64,000 nt of DNA from Theodoxus fluviatilis. Its lineage: Eukaryota; Mollusca; Gastropoda; Cycloneritida; Neritidae. Both the position numbers and the translations under genes were made by a program. Within the stretch, counting starts at the first letter, position 1. Every line of letters starts with the position of its first letter. The stretch covers positions 41,001 through 105,000 of the forward strand of contig JAWQFJ010005969.1 of NCBI GenBank assembly GCA_034096865.1, in the 5' to 3' direction. Below, in pieces: positions 1 through 44,619 of this stretch. The notes beneath the pieces are model-generated. The model was not told where the DNA came from, searched no databases, and saw only the letters and a program-made list of their open reading frames with translations.

Positions 1-609
1 ATCCTTGAAAATGGTTTTGTTAGTGCTTTCCCTCTCCCTGCTCTGAAAAGACTTCCATAACATTTAATGCCATAAAAACTGAAAGAGAAAATCACCATGA
101 TTAGACCTCATTTTCAGAAGCAGCTTTCACCTTTGCTGGACTTCAGAAAATACACAGATCAGCAACGACTCTAAAGACTTCTACGGAGATTTAAAAAAGT
201 TGTTACGGCAACAACAGAGACAAGATTGATCACAACCTAACTTTTTTCAGCAAAAAAGCTATTAAAATATTTAAATAAAAGATTCATTGAGTGGTAATGG
301 GGCAGGGAAGAAGGGATAGCAAACAATTTGTTGTTTACTGTCACTCTTTTATTATATGATCGAAAGAAAAGTAAAGGGTCAGCAGAGAAATAATAAGGTC
401 GGTCACATTACTGTAACCACAGCTATTTTGGGGGGCCTGATGGAGCTACTCACTAATACCACTCTCTTGTAGGTTACAAATAATCCAGAGTTCTCCTGTC
501 TTGGGGATTGAACCATGGCACCGCACCTTGCACATAAACGCCAAAGCTTGCTTGCCTAAATCTGCCTGACAAAAGGACAGGGTTTTAAGGGGAGACCTGG
601 CAGCTACAG
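1..609. other. VCP intron 3, no recognised feature
   Basis: AT-rich intronic sequence downstream of VCP exon 3 on the minus strand. I see no further VCP exon here, so exon 4 must lie outside the window. It ends at the GCTACAG (603-609) flanking the hAT element. Confidence 0.5.
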
Positions 610-1137
610 CAGGGCTGCCTACCCTCCTTTTTCGATTTCAGTATTACCAAGTTCCAATTTCAGTATTTCAGTTCCGATTTCAGTATTAAACCGTGCGACA
701 GCGCAAAAAAAGAAAGCAACCTTAATCATTAACCAGGGACCAAAAGATAAAAAACATACCTGATCTTATTTACACTATATACAACAGTTCTGCAGCTTGT
801 TTACTGTGGCAAAGACTGGTAGTAGGCCCTTTTCAGGTCTTTCAGGTCTTTGACACTGTAGTGTCTGTCAAGGGCTTGTCCAGGCCTACGAAAGCCGCTT
901 TTTTGTTACTGTGATCTTTTCCCATTCATATCAGCCAAAAAGTGCAACTCCAATGAAGGACCAAAGCCTCGTTTTCACTAGGGCGCACACGTCATCAGTT
1001 GTCTGTCAGCAGAACCGGTGTCGAAATATCTGCCCCATAACATGGCTTCGCCTCTGTCAGATAAATACACGCACGTACATACATGCATGCGGTCACATGC
1101 GTGATCACATGTGCACACATGCCTACACACCTTGACA

Positions 1138-1377
1138 CAAGCATGCTCTCTTTCTCTCTCTCTCTCTGTCTCTCTCTGTCTTTCCTTGGTCTCTCTGTCT
1201 CCATGTCTGTCTGTCTCTCTCTCTCTGCCTCTGTTTCTCTGTTTCTTTTTCTCTCTCTCTCTCTCTCGCTCGCTCGCTCTCTCTTGCTCGCTCTCTCTCT
1301 CTCTCTCTCGCTCTCTCTCTCTGTCTTTCTGTCTCTCTCTGTCTTTCTCTCTCTCTCTTTCGCTCTCTCTCTCTCTC
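1138..1377. repeat. (CT)n-rich simple repeat
   Basis: About 240 bp of CTCT/CTGT tract directly abuts the point where transposase similarity ends. It appears to have replaced or displaced the 3' part of the hAT transposase. Confidence 0.95.
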
Positions 1378-1383
1378 ATCATA

Positions 1384-2714
1384 GCTGTGGGCTTGACGAA
1401 TCTAATCAGCAAGTCTTTGTAGAACTTGTGCAGCTCACTCTTGAGGACATGGATCATGGGTTTCTCAGCCTGCAGCATTGTGTTTATTTTCTCGAACACC
1501 TTGATTATGTCTACAAGGAAGAGGCATATCAACTTGTTTTTGCGGGAGGCAAACACCTTCTTCAAATCCCCAGTTTTCTTCTTTGCTGAAGAATTGGCAG
1601 CTTTCTTTTCTTCCTGACTGAAGAAATCAAACAGCGCATCCCAAGAATTGATGACTCGAGGCAGGCACTTTCCAATGCTGAGCCATCTTGTTGTCACATG
1701 CTTCAGCATCTTCTCCTCCTTCAGATCAAGCAGAATCTGGAACATCTTCAAGGACGACTGGCGGCAGCTGCTCTTGTCCAGGTAGTAATACACGTCAATC
1801 AGAAGCTGACTTGGACTGAATGGAAAACAACCTGCACCTTTCTCTGCTGCAATATGGATCAGATGACAAACACACCCTGACAAGTACAGATTTTTGTGTT
1901 CCTTTGTCATGCACCCATAGACTCCTGCCTCCTTTCCAACCATGACGTTGGCATTGTCACAGCCTAAAGCCAGGCAGTTATCCCAAGGAATGTTGTGCGC
2001 CACGAACTCAGCATTGATGAGACCAAAGATCTTCACACCAGTGGCTGAGCCTTCAATCGATGGGACAGAGAGAGCGTCTGAACGCACTTCCATTGTGTCA
2101 GGGTCGATGGTTCGCACAATTAGTGGAAACAACTTGACACCACCCTTGTCATTGCTTCCATCCGTTGAAATTGTGAAGGGTTGCAGCTTCATCCTTTCAG
2201 CGAGAGACAATGTTGTCTTGGCTGCCATTTCTTTCACAATGGCAGTTCCCTTGCTTCTGGCACAGCTGAACTGTTTGGCAATCTTGGAGTCAGGGAACAT
2301 TTTCTTGACACCTACACTTAGTTTGTCCAATGCCGCCATTGGGAGGTTCAGTTCTACTGTCAAGTCTACCATCATCGCCTCAGCTCGAATTACGTCGATG
2401 TCGATTTGGGACACTTTCGAAGGAGGCGGTGTAAAATATTGACTGATAGGTTTTTGCGCTGCTGCGACCTTCTTCTCCTCATTTTTCTTCACATGCATTG
2501 GGCCTTCAACATGCCTTTTGATATCGTTGGCGCCACCACTGGAGATGCTGAACTGCTTATCACAAGTCGTACATTTGACAGTGGAGTCAGTGGTGCCGCG
2601 GACTATAAATGGATACTTCTCTGTGTACGCTAGAATGTAGACCTGCGACCTCCGCTGTTTCTTCGATGATTCAGAAACACAATCCGAATCGCTTGGCTTT
2701 CGTTTGGACGCCAT
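1384..2714 (-). pseudogene. hAT transposase, C-terminally truncated
   Basis: The frame starts at ATG 2714-2712 (MASKRKPSDSDC). An upstream in-frame ATG at 2864 has no transposase-like sequence after it. A BED-type zinc finger follows at about residues 25-60, with a C-x2-C pair (KCTTCDKQF) and later histidines. Then come the RNase H-like hAT core motifs: ISTDGSND, LGCDNANVMVG, CVCHLIHIAAEKG, DVYYYLDKSS and TTRWLSIGKCLPR. Homology stops near 1384 and the frame runs into a CT/GA simple repeat, which encodes a meaningless RERERE tail to a stop at 978. The C-terminal hAT dimerisation domain is absent from 610-1380. The protein would have bound element ends and catalysed cut-and-paste transposition; without the dimerisation region it is probably inactive. 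Confidence 0.75.
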
Positions 2715-3006
2715 TGTTGCACATGCGCACTGTACGAAAACGAAGTCACTCGGCAATCTTCGGAAATATTTTCGCGCGCTGCGCCTGCGCACTACAGAAC
2801 AAACCCATTCGGCAATCATTGGTAGACCGCTTCGGAAAACGATTCGCGCACAGCCACAGGCCAACGATTTTGGAAATTATTTTAATATAGTTTTTATTTT
2901 GATATTTCCGGAACGCAAAATAAACTCCCGTATTTTCAGGAACGCTCGCCAATTTTTTTTCATTTCCGGACAAAATACGGAATTTCCGGATGGGTAGGCA
3001 GCCCTG

Positions 3007-3630
3007 CTACAGTACACATTTTTTTACTAATTTTTTTTCTCCAATTTTGATGCTGATTTTTGATTTAGTTCATTTGGAATAAACAAAAAAAATCAAATAA
3101 AGGCTGTATCTGGCGTACTTATGAGAATAATGATAGTTTTATGACGGAAATGGGGGAAAATATGTTTCTCTCTCTCAAGAAATCAGTTTTAAGAAAATCA
3201 AGAGACTACATATCAACTTCAAACGAATTTTAAATTGCATATAATAATGTTGCTAATTAGATTACATGAAGACATCTTGTCTATCTTGTTAAAAAAAACA
3301 CCTCTACAACCTAGAATTAACTATATGTTTTCTGTTTGTGTAAGGCTTGACATTTTATTAATCTTCAGCAAATGCAAAATTTACCAAACGTTTTCTATAA
3401 AATTCTCATTGTAATATCACAGACTACTCATCAGTCTACAAAATGAAAAAAAAAAAAAAAGAAAGCGACTAGCACAAACACACAGTTTTCTATCGATTTC
3501 TACATGAAGCCACCATCGTGAAAAATCAAGAATCCAAGAAATCAGCCGACAAAGTTTTTGGAATGTTCCATGTCACAGCACAAGGACTTTCAGTCAAATT
3601 TACAACCGATTTCAGCTTCCCAGTCACCTT
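3007..3630. other. VCP intron 3, AT-rich spacer
   Basis: AT-rich sequence with a poly-A run near 3446-3460. No coding or structural signal recognised. Confidence 0.5.
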
Positions 3631-4242
3631 CTACGAGTCTTCCAGCATGCCTAGGCCATAGGTTGGTCCCTCTTCATCCTCCTGAGCAGCAATGTCATGC
3701 AGATGATCAACACAGTGAGAACGATTTTTTTTCTTCTGGAAAGCTAGAGTTGCAGCTTTATCTGCCTTCCTCTTCCTCTTGGCATCTTCTTTCTGCAGCA
3801 GAAGCGGGGTCACCTCATTTTCAGCAATGTTCAAACTCTGCATCACCCCTGCCAGATGAAAGTTCCCCTGGTTGAACTTGTCCACCGCTTCACTAGCAGC
3901 TGCCAACACTCGTTGCCTTCCAATGAACACTGTCTTTGGGCAATGCAGCCAGACCAGGTTGTTGAAGCTTTTGTTGGTGTTTTGAGTCTTTCCATGCAGG
4001 ATCTTCTGAAGGAGAGCAGAATTGATGAACCTTCTGTAGAGTGGGACCAGTTCCTCAGCCACCTCTTTGCTGAGGAGTTTCCACATGTTTTTCATGTGAC
4101 TCGGGTGGCTCCCCCTCAGCTTCAGCTTGACGCACGAAACACCAAGAACCTTTACCAGTCGGGCACCGAGTGTGGTGTGGCTCCAGTTTCCCGGCATGCA
4201 CAACCACCTGTAGCTAAAACATATGTTTCCAGCTTTATGCAT
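3631..4242 (-). pseudogene. Mutator-like transposase C-terminal fragment
   Basis: A 203-codon open frame contains TQNTNKSFNNLVWLHCPKT followed by FIGRQRVLAAASEAVDKFNQG. This block (TQN-N-S-N..W..CPKT..F.GR) is typical of the C-terminal part of Mutator-like transposases widespread in invertebrates. It is followed by a lysine-rich tail (KRKRKADKAATLAFQKKK). The first ~60 residues are less clear, and no upstream catalytic core or terminal repeats were found, so this is read as a 5'-truncated relic. It ends about 110 bp from VCP exon 3, on the same strand and inside intron 3. Family assignment is from memory of the motif. Confidence 0.55.
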
Positions 4243-4354
4243 GATTCAGTGCATTATTCTACAGACTTCTCTGCCATTGTATTACGCCTACAGAGCATAA
4301 GGACAGAAAACGGCACTATTCTACTGACAAAATGATGACACGGTCGGGGACTTA

Positions 4355-22365
<18,011 letters not shown>

Positions 22366-22477
22366 AGTTTTCGTAAAAGATGGAAGTGTTGCAGGTCACA
22401 AAGCTCTCACGACGTTCAGACGCAGGTTCACTCAAGTTCCAATGGTGAGGGTTGAGAGGTTGGTGAGGCTCAGCTTA

Positions 22478-22487
22478 GTCACGTGAC
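22478..22487. promoter_or_regulatory. palindromic E-box GTCACGTGAC (CLEAR/USF type)
   Basis: A perfect 10-bp palindrome matching the CLEAR consensus bound by TFEB/MITF-family factors, and also a USF-type E-box. It lies 113 bp from the VCP ATG and 206 bp from the LEPROT ATG. Confidence 0.6.
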
Positions 22488-22512
22488 CAGAATCATGACA
22501 TGCAGAATCAGA

Positions 22513-22520
22513 ACTTCCGC
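22513..22520 (-). promoter_or_regulatory. ETS/GABP-type site
   Basis: ACTTCCGC, which is GCGGAAGT on the minus strand, a strong ETS-family core often found in bidirectional promoters. Confidence 0.45.
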
Positions 22521-22692
22521 TTCTTAATATTTACGTATTTTAATTGAAGGGTGAGAGCAAACGTGAACTCGACCACTTTTAAGAACTTTTCTATTCTTTT
22601 GAATTTTTTAATTGTAATTTGGCTACAACAACCTAGCTGTAGACGTCACTCATTATTTGTATACACAATAGTGGTGTGAACTGAAAGGCAAA

Positions 22693-37637
<14,945 letters not shown>

Positions 37638-38779
37638 GAGGTGGACTGCCTACAGAGCTGGCAGTTTCCCTGGTGGAGGGAAGCTGCAGGGCTCGAAAAT
37701 TCAAGGTCACAGTCTTTGCTGCTGGTAGTTTGGATTCTTCATTAATCAGTAGCAGTTGGAAAACGATCCAGATCTGGAGAGAGGTGGACATTACCTCAGG
37801 TGTGCCTCTCCACCCCCAAACCTGTCTTCCCCATGTCTCATGCAGAGGACAAGCAGACAAGCAGACAAGCAGGTGGTATGTGAAGGACATGTCGTCTTCA
37901 GCTACACTAAAGTGCTGGCGTTTTGTCAAAACTTGCATGGCAGTACATCAGTTGTTGGTGGTGTCTTGGGATTTTTTTAAAATTTCAATTAATTGTAAGT
38001 ATTCTGAGCTTTCCATCTCCTTATGGTATTCCTGTGCTTTGATGTCCATGAACATTGCAGTGCGGGACATTTTACTTACAATCAACAGATGTCGCAGTGG
38101 AAAGAGGCTACCTATGAACACTGCGTATTGCCATATTTGTGTGAGAATTTTTTTAAGCTCTTAATTACATACAGACTTTTTCAGTTCATCCAAAGATTTT
38201 TACTTCCTCATGCTCAACTAGATGACATCAATCAAGTCTTACTGGTCAGGAAACTAATCTCAATGCATGGGATTTAACTGAAAATGATTTTCCTGTCATG
38301 AATCACAGAAAGAAAAAATCAGTGTTAAAGATCTCATTACAAAGCAAAGTCTGTGCAGTATCTCCAGGCTGTGGATATGATGCCTGTATGTGCCAAGTTG
38401 TAGCAGAGATCGCTCCCCTGTGGATTTGGTAAGATGCAGCTGGATGTTCTATTGCAGTTCTGATGCGCCAAAATGGCTGCATGGGGCTGCCCCCAGCTGA
38501 GCTTTTGGTGCAAGCCCTGAAAGCCCAGCAGCTAGGGGTTCCAGCTGATGAGGGGGTCATTATGCAGCCAGGGCTATAGGTTTTTCTCTGGGCTGTCTTT
38601 GGGAAGCTTAGAGATAATGGTCACCATGTATGGATGGAGACTGGACTAGTGGTGGAGGAACTGGCATTGAAGTCACTTTGCAGTCAGTAAGTGCACTCTA
38701 CAGACTGAGGATGCCTGCAGTCAAGTCAAATCTCCGAAGCAAGGCCCTGAAAGCTACATGATCACAGATTCCTCCTGAG

Positions 38780-38815
<36 letters not shown>

Positions 38816-40261
38816 TTATGCTGCAGCCATGCTAAGGAATTTTCTAGTATCTTCTCAGAGCAAGAACCTTTTTTTGAGCAGTGGAAGTGAATTGAAGAGA
38901 GATTAACCTGTGATGTGGCAGTAAGCCAGGCAAGGGTTTCACTGCTTCAAGGGGAGCAGAGAAGTGCTAGTACCTGTAATGCATGCTGCCTGTCGCATCT
39001 CCAAAGGACAACTCACAAATATATTGTCAAGATGCTTGGCACAATGACCAGGAAATGAATGTAAAAGTTCAAGATCTAATACTGAATACAAATGGCTTTA
39101 AAACATTGTAGCAACTTCCTGTAGAATTGATTTCTCCTGATGCAGTGCGATTGTTGCATGTTGGTCTAATTGAAGCAACTGTAGGCTGGAAGATTTTCTA
39201 AGCACCCAATAGTGACATTGCCTTGAAAATTAAGGCAGTGTCTTTGTGAAATCTGGACAGGTTTAATAAAAGGTCTTTGTCTTTGTTGTTTTCTTCAGCT
39301 GCACATTTGAAGAAGATAATTGAATGGAATGTGTATAAAGTTGCATGAATGCAAGGTCTTGCTTTTAGTTTTAGTGTTGCAACAATATGTGCTTTTGTTG
39401 TAATTGGGGTCTAGTGATACTGTTGGGGGGGAAAAAAGGAAATTTGGCATGTCAGAGCAAGTGTTGACAAATGTAGAAATTGCACTTGTTTTGCCATCAT
39501 TTGTGTACTTAGCAATTTACAGAATACTTGTCACAGTTGATGCTGTACTTGACAATACACAGAACAAAATATAGAACAAAACTGCTGTGAAGTAATTGTT
39601 GTTTCTACAAAGAATCTCGTAATATGGATTGTATTTCTTTTTATAGTCTCTGGTTTCTTTCACCCATTTGTTTCAACCCTAAATTTGTTTGTGTTTGTTT
39701 GCTTTTTCTCCACATGCATGATCTCGCATAATAACCTCTTGATTGCAGCTGTGTTTACATTTTTGGTTACTCTTGATTACTGTTGAGACAACATGACTTT
39801 GAATACTAATCATCAGCAATTAGAACATTGAAATCATGGTTTCATCATTTCATTGTGCACATCCTATGCTGTGATTGAAGAGATGAGTGCTTGCAAGAGC
39901 AAGATAGGTCTAGAGAGAGATTGTGTTTAAAGTAGGATTATCTAGTCATGCAGAGACTATATCAAAGGACAGAGTGGAAAAAGGAAGCAGTGTTGCTTTA
40001 TGCATGGAAGGGAATCCCTGTGTCATTGAATGGCATACATGTATCTGCTCTGCTAACACTGCTTCTCTTGTTGAGTTGGCTCAATGCAAGAGTCAGGGAT
40101 GACTGCATTCTGGTCTTGAGAAAGATTCCATTGTTGTTGCATGTCACTGCAAGCTTGATGTGACTGCCCTAGATCATACTTAAGCCCTTTGCTGATTTGG
40201 GGAGGAAATGAGTGTGTGTTGTTTATATCATTTACCTGCAGAATGGAGTGATCCCGTGCTG
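37638..40261. other. LEPROT 3' flank / probable 3' UTR
   Basis: No further coding sequence. AATAAA at 39265-39270 is one possible poly(A) signal. A 31-base poly-G run is at 38783-38813. Confidence 0.45.
38783..38813 (+). repeat. poly-G tract (31 G)
   Basis: Uninterrupted G run; length is probably unreliable in any assembly. Confidence 0.9.
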
Positions 40262-41388
40262 TGTGTTAATCTTGACTTACTTGACTTAGTCCTCTTCGCT
40301 CCGGTCGGAGCATAGGGCCTTCACTGCAAGTCTCCACCTCTGTCGGTCTTGGACTGCCCTCTTTGCCTCTCCCCATGTCATCCGGACTGTCCTCAGCTCT
40401 GCCTGTAGGGTTCTTTTCCAGGTCAGTGCTGGTCGACCACGCTTCCGTTTACCCTGAGGGTTCCAGTCCAAGGCGTGGCGTGGAATGCAGGCATCGTTTC
40501 TGCGCAGGGTGTGCCCAATCCACTTCCATTTCCTTCTTTGGATGGCGTTGACGATCGACTCCTGCCTGGTACGTTGCCAGAGTTCTTTGTTGGAGATTCT
40601 TTCTGGCCATCTGATACGCAGGATCTGGCGGAGGCAGGTGTTGATGAAGACTTGCAGCTTGTGGCCGATGCTCTTGGTATGTCTCCAGGTTTCAGATCCG
40701 TAGAGCAGCACAGATTTAACATTTGTGTTGAAGATCCTCAGTTTGGTGTGACGGCTGAGGCTCTCATTTCTCCACACTGGTTTCAGGGTGACGAAGGCGT
40801 GTCGTGCTTTGCCTATCCTGGCTCTCACGTCTTCATCTGTCCCTCCAGTCTTGCTGACCACGCTGCCCAGGTACGTGAAGCGTTCGACGTCCTCTATGGC
40901 TTGACCATCAATGGTGATGGGAGCTTCCCTGGAGGCGTTCACTCGGAGGCTCTTGGTCTTGGGGACGTTGATCTCCAGTCCTGTTGTCTTGGCAATGTCG
41001 TGCAGCCTCTCCGTCTTTGCTTGCATGTGCCCATGGGTGTGTGACAGGAGGCCGATGTCATCTGCGAAGTCCAAGTCTTCCAGTTTGCCAGTGAGTGTCC
41101 ACTGAATGCCCTGTGGTTGGTCCGTAACAGTCTTCATCACCCAGTCGATCACCAGGGAGAAGATTAAAGGAGAAAGGAGACATTCTTGTCTCACTCCGGT
41201 GTTGACGTCAAATGGCGGCGACAGGTCAGTGTTGTGCACAACTCTGCAGCTGGTGCCTTCATAGAGGTTCTGGATTACGCTGACGATCTTCTGAGGGATG
41301 CCATAGTGTCTGAGGATTCTCCAAATGGTTGCCCTATCCACCATGTCAAAGGCTTTCTTGAAGTCCACAAAATTGAATTGTGTTAATC
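40262..41388 (-). mobile_element. RTE-like LINE, 5'-truncated, with 10-bp target duplication
   Basis: TGTGTTAATC occurs at 40262-40271 and again at 41379-41388, flanking the insertion. The element's 3' end (minus strand) is followed by an ACTTG/AAGTC short repeat tail. It is truncated inside the reverse transcriptase and its frame is open to the truncation point, so this is a fairly recent insertion. Confidence 0.85.
40286..41368 (-). pseudogene. LINE reverse transcriptase, C-terminal 360 residues
   Basis: Starts MDFKKAFDMVDRATIWRILR, which is RT block 3 (the first catalytic Asp). VRQECLLSPLIFSLVIDW is block 4 (normally RQGC.LSP), DLDFADDIGLLSH carries the catalytic FADD, then FTYLGSVV and SVLLYGSETW. 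The C-terminal RRKWKWIGHTLRRND and GKRKRGRPALTWKR are typical of RTE-type endonuclease/RT proteins in flatworms and molluscs. The endonuclease and RT fingers are missing because of 5' truncation. The frame has no stop, but cannot be functional alone. Clade assignment is from memory of the C-terminal motifs. Confidence 0.8.
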
Positions 41389-43295
41389 AGCAATCCAAAA
41401 CTCTTCACATTGAATTGATATTGTTCTAATTGTCAGTAACTATGTCCAGTCGCCGTTGATCTTAACCTGAAAAAAAAGTTATGTTGGCTACCAATACAGG
41501 ACAACTTAGTAAGGAATAAACTGCAATAAAAAGGTTGAAAGGCCTGTAAGGAGGATTTGTAGATGCTCTGTAGTTCAGATTCAAGCAATGAAAAAAATGG
41601 AGGATGAGTAACAAGCTATTGGCATTCCTTTGGCATTGCTTCTCTTCACCAACTTCTGGTGTTCTTTGTCTTGCTGTAATGCATTGGGCATTGCACTTGG
41701 TGACTACAGATGTGGTACTCCGCTTTTGTATGCAAACCCTGTTTGTTTGCTAGTTGCTCTCTGCAGATACATTCATACTACTATCCGGAGTACAGTGGCA
41801 CCTGTTCAGGCTGAAATGTTCTCTAAGTGGACTTAAAACTGAGATGCTGTCTCCGTCAGCCTCATTGTGGACAATGGATGTTACAGTGGTTTAAAAAAAT
41901 ATAATTAAGGAAAAGAAAGAAAAAAAAGAATATTTGGACACCTTACCTGGCCATGTCTGGGATATGAAATATGGAGAGATGCACATCTTTAGCTAGACTG
42001 GGGAAGATGAAATGCTTAATGAAGGAAGTGCCATCTGGTGTTATGCAGAGTTCCTCTTGATTACTGTCAGTGAAGCCTGCTGGACATTCATGCTGTCTAT
42101 TCATTTCAGTCACACACTGCTCTGAAAGTTTAACTTGCATTGATTGCTCTGCAAGGACATGATTAGGCTTTGAAGGTTGTGAAACTAGCACTGGGGATAG
42201 GAGTGTTTAATGTATGCATATGATATTTTTAAGCCTGCAATTGTAATCTTGAATTGAGTGGTAACTTAGCTTGTTTTCAAAACAAATTAGTATTTTTAAC
42301 ATGCACTGTGATAAAATGTAAAATCCTTCACATATGCACCAGTGGAAATTTTCTCTTGAATCCCTCAGGCACTTCAAAAGAGAAAACTCTTGATGAAAAT
42401 CAGTTATTGTGAAAATTTGCACTTCAGAATTTGTCATGGCTTTGCAAATGTTCTGTCAGAAATGAGTGTGAAATGTGGGTTCAATGCTGGTGTCACATCA
42501 GGAGCAAAAGAGCTTGTCATGATATTTGGTAAGATAGACTTGCCTGCTACAGATTTTATCCCACCTGCTTACCTGAGCACCCTGATATTTGATTCAACTT
42601 AACCTCTTTGTGATGCTGTGTCCAGTTATTGCTGTTCCAAGCTTCTATGACAGAGGCACCATGTTATGTTCAGAGGAAAGTAGGGTTGTTTATGCATTTT
42701 GATTTGATGTTTGTTGTTTGTAGATCATGTGTGGGAAATGCATTGTGAGGCATGCCAATGTCCTATCCCAAGGGTGAGGATGGAAGGCCTGCTTGTAAGA
42801 ATGTAGACTGAATGAGGAAGTGGCATGAACAGCCCACAAGTGTAATATTCGTTTTGTCTGTACTGCCTTGCATGGAAATTCTTGAGACCACTAGATGTCT
42901 ACTTTGCATCATTTACTAACTCCTCTGGAGCTGCCAGTAGTGACAGTGTGTTTGTGTACCCTCGCACCCCTCGTCTTTGCCTTATGTACAGGTGAAGATG
43001 AATCAACCACATCTTGTGATACTGTATGAGTTTTCAGGTGTCCCTTGATTTCATGATGACCTGTATCAAGTGATGTTTTATTGTACGTGTATAACTTATT
43101 CATTCATACTCATAGGTGTCATAAGCTATTAGTGATAGCCAGTTGGCTGTCAGGTGGTTTTTGTAGGAAATAAATAATTTGAATCGCCTTTTTGGTATGA
43201 TGTACTCATTTTTTATAAATGTGCAAATAAATGTTACAACGATATTTGATGAGTTCATTGTCTGTGCTCTCGATTATTAACTTCTCTCTGCTGAT
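41389..43295. other. LEPROT-BABAM1 intergenic, 5' part
   Basis: AT-rich with no gene. AATAAA at about 43225 just before the minisatellite could be a distal LEPROT poly(A) signal. Confidence 0.45.
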
Positions 43296-43485
43296 ACTAC
43301 TGTGTGTGCCTGCGTGTGTGTGTGCTCCTGTTCGTGTGTGCATGCATGCCTCTGTGTTTGTGTGGAATCCCAGCTGACAAATGCATTTGTAAAATGCAAT
43401 TTTGTCATAGCCCACTGTCCCTGTATTTGCGTGTGAGTGTGTGTGTGTGCATGTATGAGTGCATGCCTGTGTGTGTGTGTGCATG

Positions 43486-43929
43486 CAGAGCTGCCAAGTG
43501 CTACGATTTAGGCGTAGCATGCTACGATTTCGACATGCTTGCTACGATGCTACGATCGTCAGGGAAAAAGTAAGATTTTTCAAAGCCTGGAACTGGACTT
43601 TTGACCGTCATGTAGACCCCCCCCACTTCACGCCGGCGGTGGAGTGCGCAGCGTCTTGACAGCCCCCCCTCCCCCCCCTGCTTCACGCCGGTGGTTGAGC
43701 GCTCAGCGTCTTGACACCCCCCACCCCCGCTTCACGCCGACGGTTGAGCGCTCAGCGTCTTGACACGCACCCCCCCTCCCCCCGCTTCACGCCGGCGGTT
43801 GAGCGCTTCGCGTCTGCACAAACATCGCCATTTTCCTTCTTGTGCGTGTGTGCTACGCCTATTTCTTAAATGCTACTCCAAAAAGCTCAGGATGCTACTC
43901 TTTGGCATGATGGTGGGTTGGCAGCTCTG
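43486..43929 (+). mobile_element. hAT-type MITE (copy 1) in the minisatellite
   Basis: Ends CAGAGCTGCCAA and TTGGCAGCTCTG, a 12-bp inverted repeat of hAT type. TGTGCATG flanks left (43478-43485) and overlaps the right end (43928-43935), a slightly blurred 8-bp duplication in repetitive DNA. Internal CTTCACGCCGGCGGTTGAGC units repeat about four times. Confidence 0.75.
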
Positions 43930-44250
43930 TGCATGTATGAGTGCATGCCTGTGTGTGTGTGGGCATGTATGAATGCATGCCTGTGTGTGCGTGTGCATGT
44001 ATGAGTGCATGCCGCTGTATGTGTGTGCATGTATGAGTGCATGCCTGTGTGTGTAAGGGCATGTATGAGTGCATGCCTGTGTGTGCGTGTGCATGTATGA
44101 GTGCTTGCCTGTATGTGTGTACATGTATGAGTGCATGCCTGTGTGTGTGGGCATGTATGAGTGCATGCCTGTGTGTGTGTGTACATGTATGAGTACATGC
44201 CTGTGTGTGTGTGGGCATGTATGAGTGCATGCCTGTGTGTGTGTGGGCAT

Positions 44251-44619
44251 CAGACCTGCCAACCCACCATCATGCCAAAGAGTAGCATCCAGAGCTATTT
44301 GGAGTAGCATTGAAGGAATAGGCGTAGCGGGGGTGGGGGGTGGGGAGAGATAAAGCTGTGAGGTTGGCGTGATAAGCTGACCCGGTGGCGTGAAAGCGGG
44401 GGGGGTGGGGGGGGGGGGGGGGGTGGGGGGCGGCGCGATAAGCTGCACTGGCGGCGTGAAAGGGGGGGGGGGGGGGGGGGGGGGGGGGGGAATTCTCCAT
44501 CGCGGTCAAAAGTTCAAGCACGCAGGAAAAGCGTAGATTTTATGGACAAGCGTAGCAGCGTAGCAAGCATGTCGAAAGCGTAGCATGCTACGCCTAAAGC
44601 ATAGCATTTGGCAGGTCTG
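44251..44619 (-). mobile_element. hAT-type MITE (copy 2), inverted
   Basis: Ends CAGACCTGCCAA and TTGGCAGGTCTG, with a perfect 8-bp target duplication GTGGGCAT at 44243-44250 and 44620-44627. Its interior is an inverted, diverged version of copy 1 (GCGTAGCATGCTACGCC) with two long poly-G runs (44406-44430 region and 44462-44490). Confidence 0.85.

Larger units (their letters stand above)
610..3006 (-). mobile_element. hAT DNA transposon with degenerate transposase
   Basis: The left end reads CAGGGCTGCCTACCC from 610 and the right end GGGTAGGCAGCCCTG to 3006, a 15-bp perfect terminal inverted repeat of the hAT type (CAG..CTG ends). GCTACAG occurs at 603-609 and at 3006-3012, so the flanks carry a 7-8 bp target duplication that overlaps the last base by one. 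The element holds a BED-finger hAT transposase reading frame on the minus strand. It sits in VCP intron 3 in the same orientation as VCP. Confidence 0.8.
22366..22692. promoter_or_regulatory. VCP-LEPROT bidirectional promoter
   Basis: The 327 bp between divergent start codons hold both 5' leaders. Two sites stand out, GTCACGTGAC and ACTTCCGC, plus GACGTCAC near 22643. No TATA box is placed suitably for either gene, as expected for housekeeping promoters. Transcription starts are not known. Confidence 0.7.

Noticed and set aside
978..2864. A single 628-residue host protein
   Set aside because: The upstream 50 residues and the RERE tail are chance extensions; the middle is a hAT transposase between hAT terminal repeats.
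38783..44490. Poly-G runs of ~30 as possible regulatory structures
   Set aside because: Homopolymers of this size are often length artefacts; recorded only as repeats.
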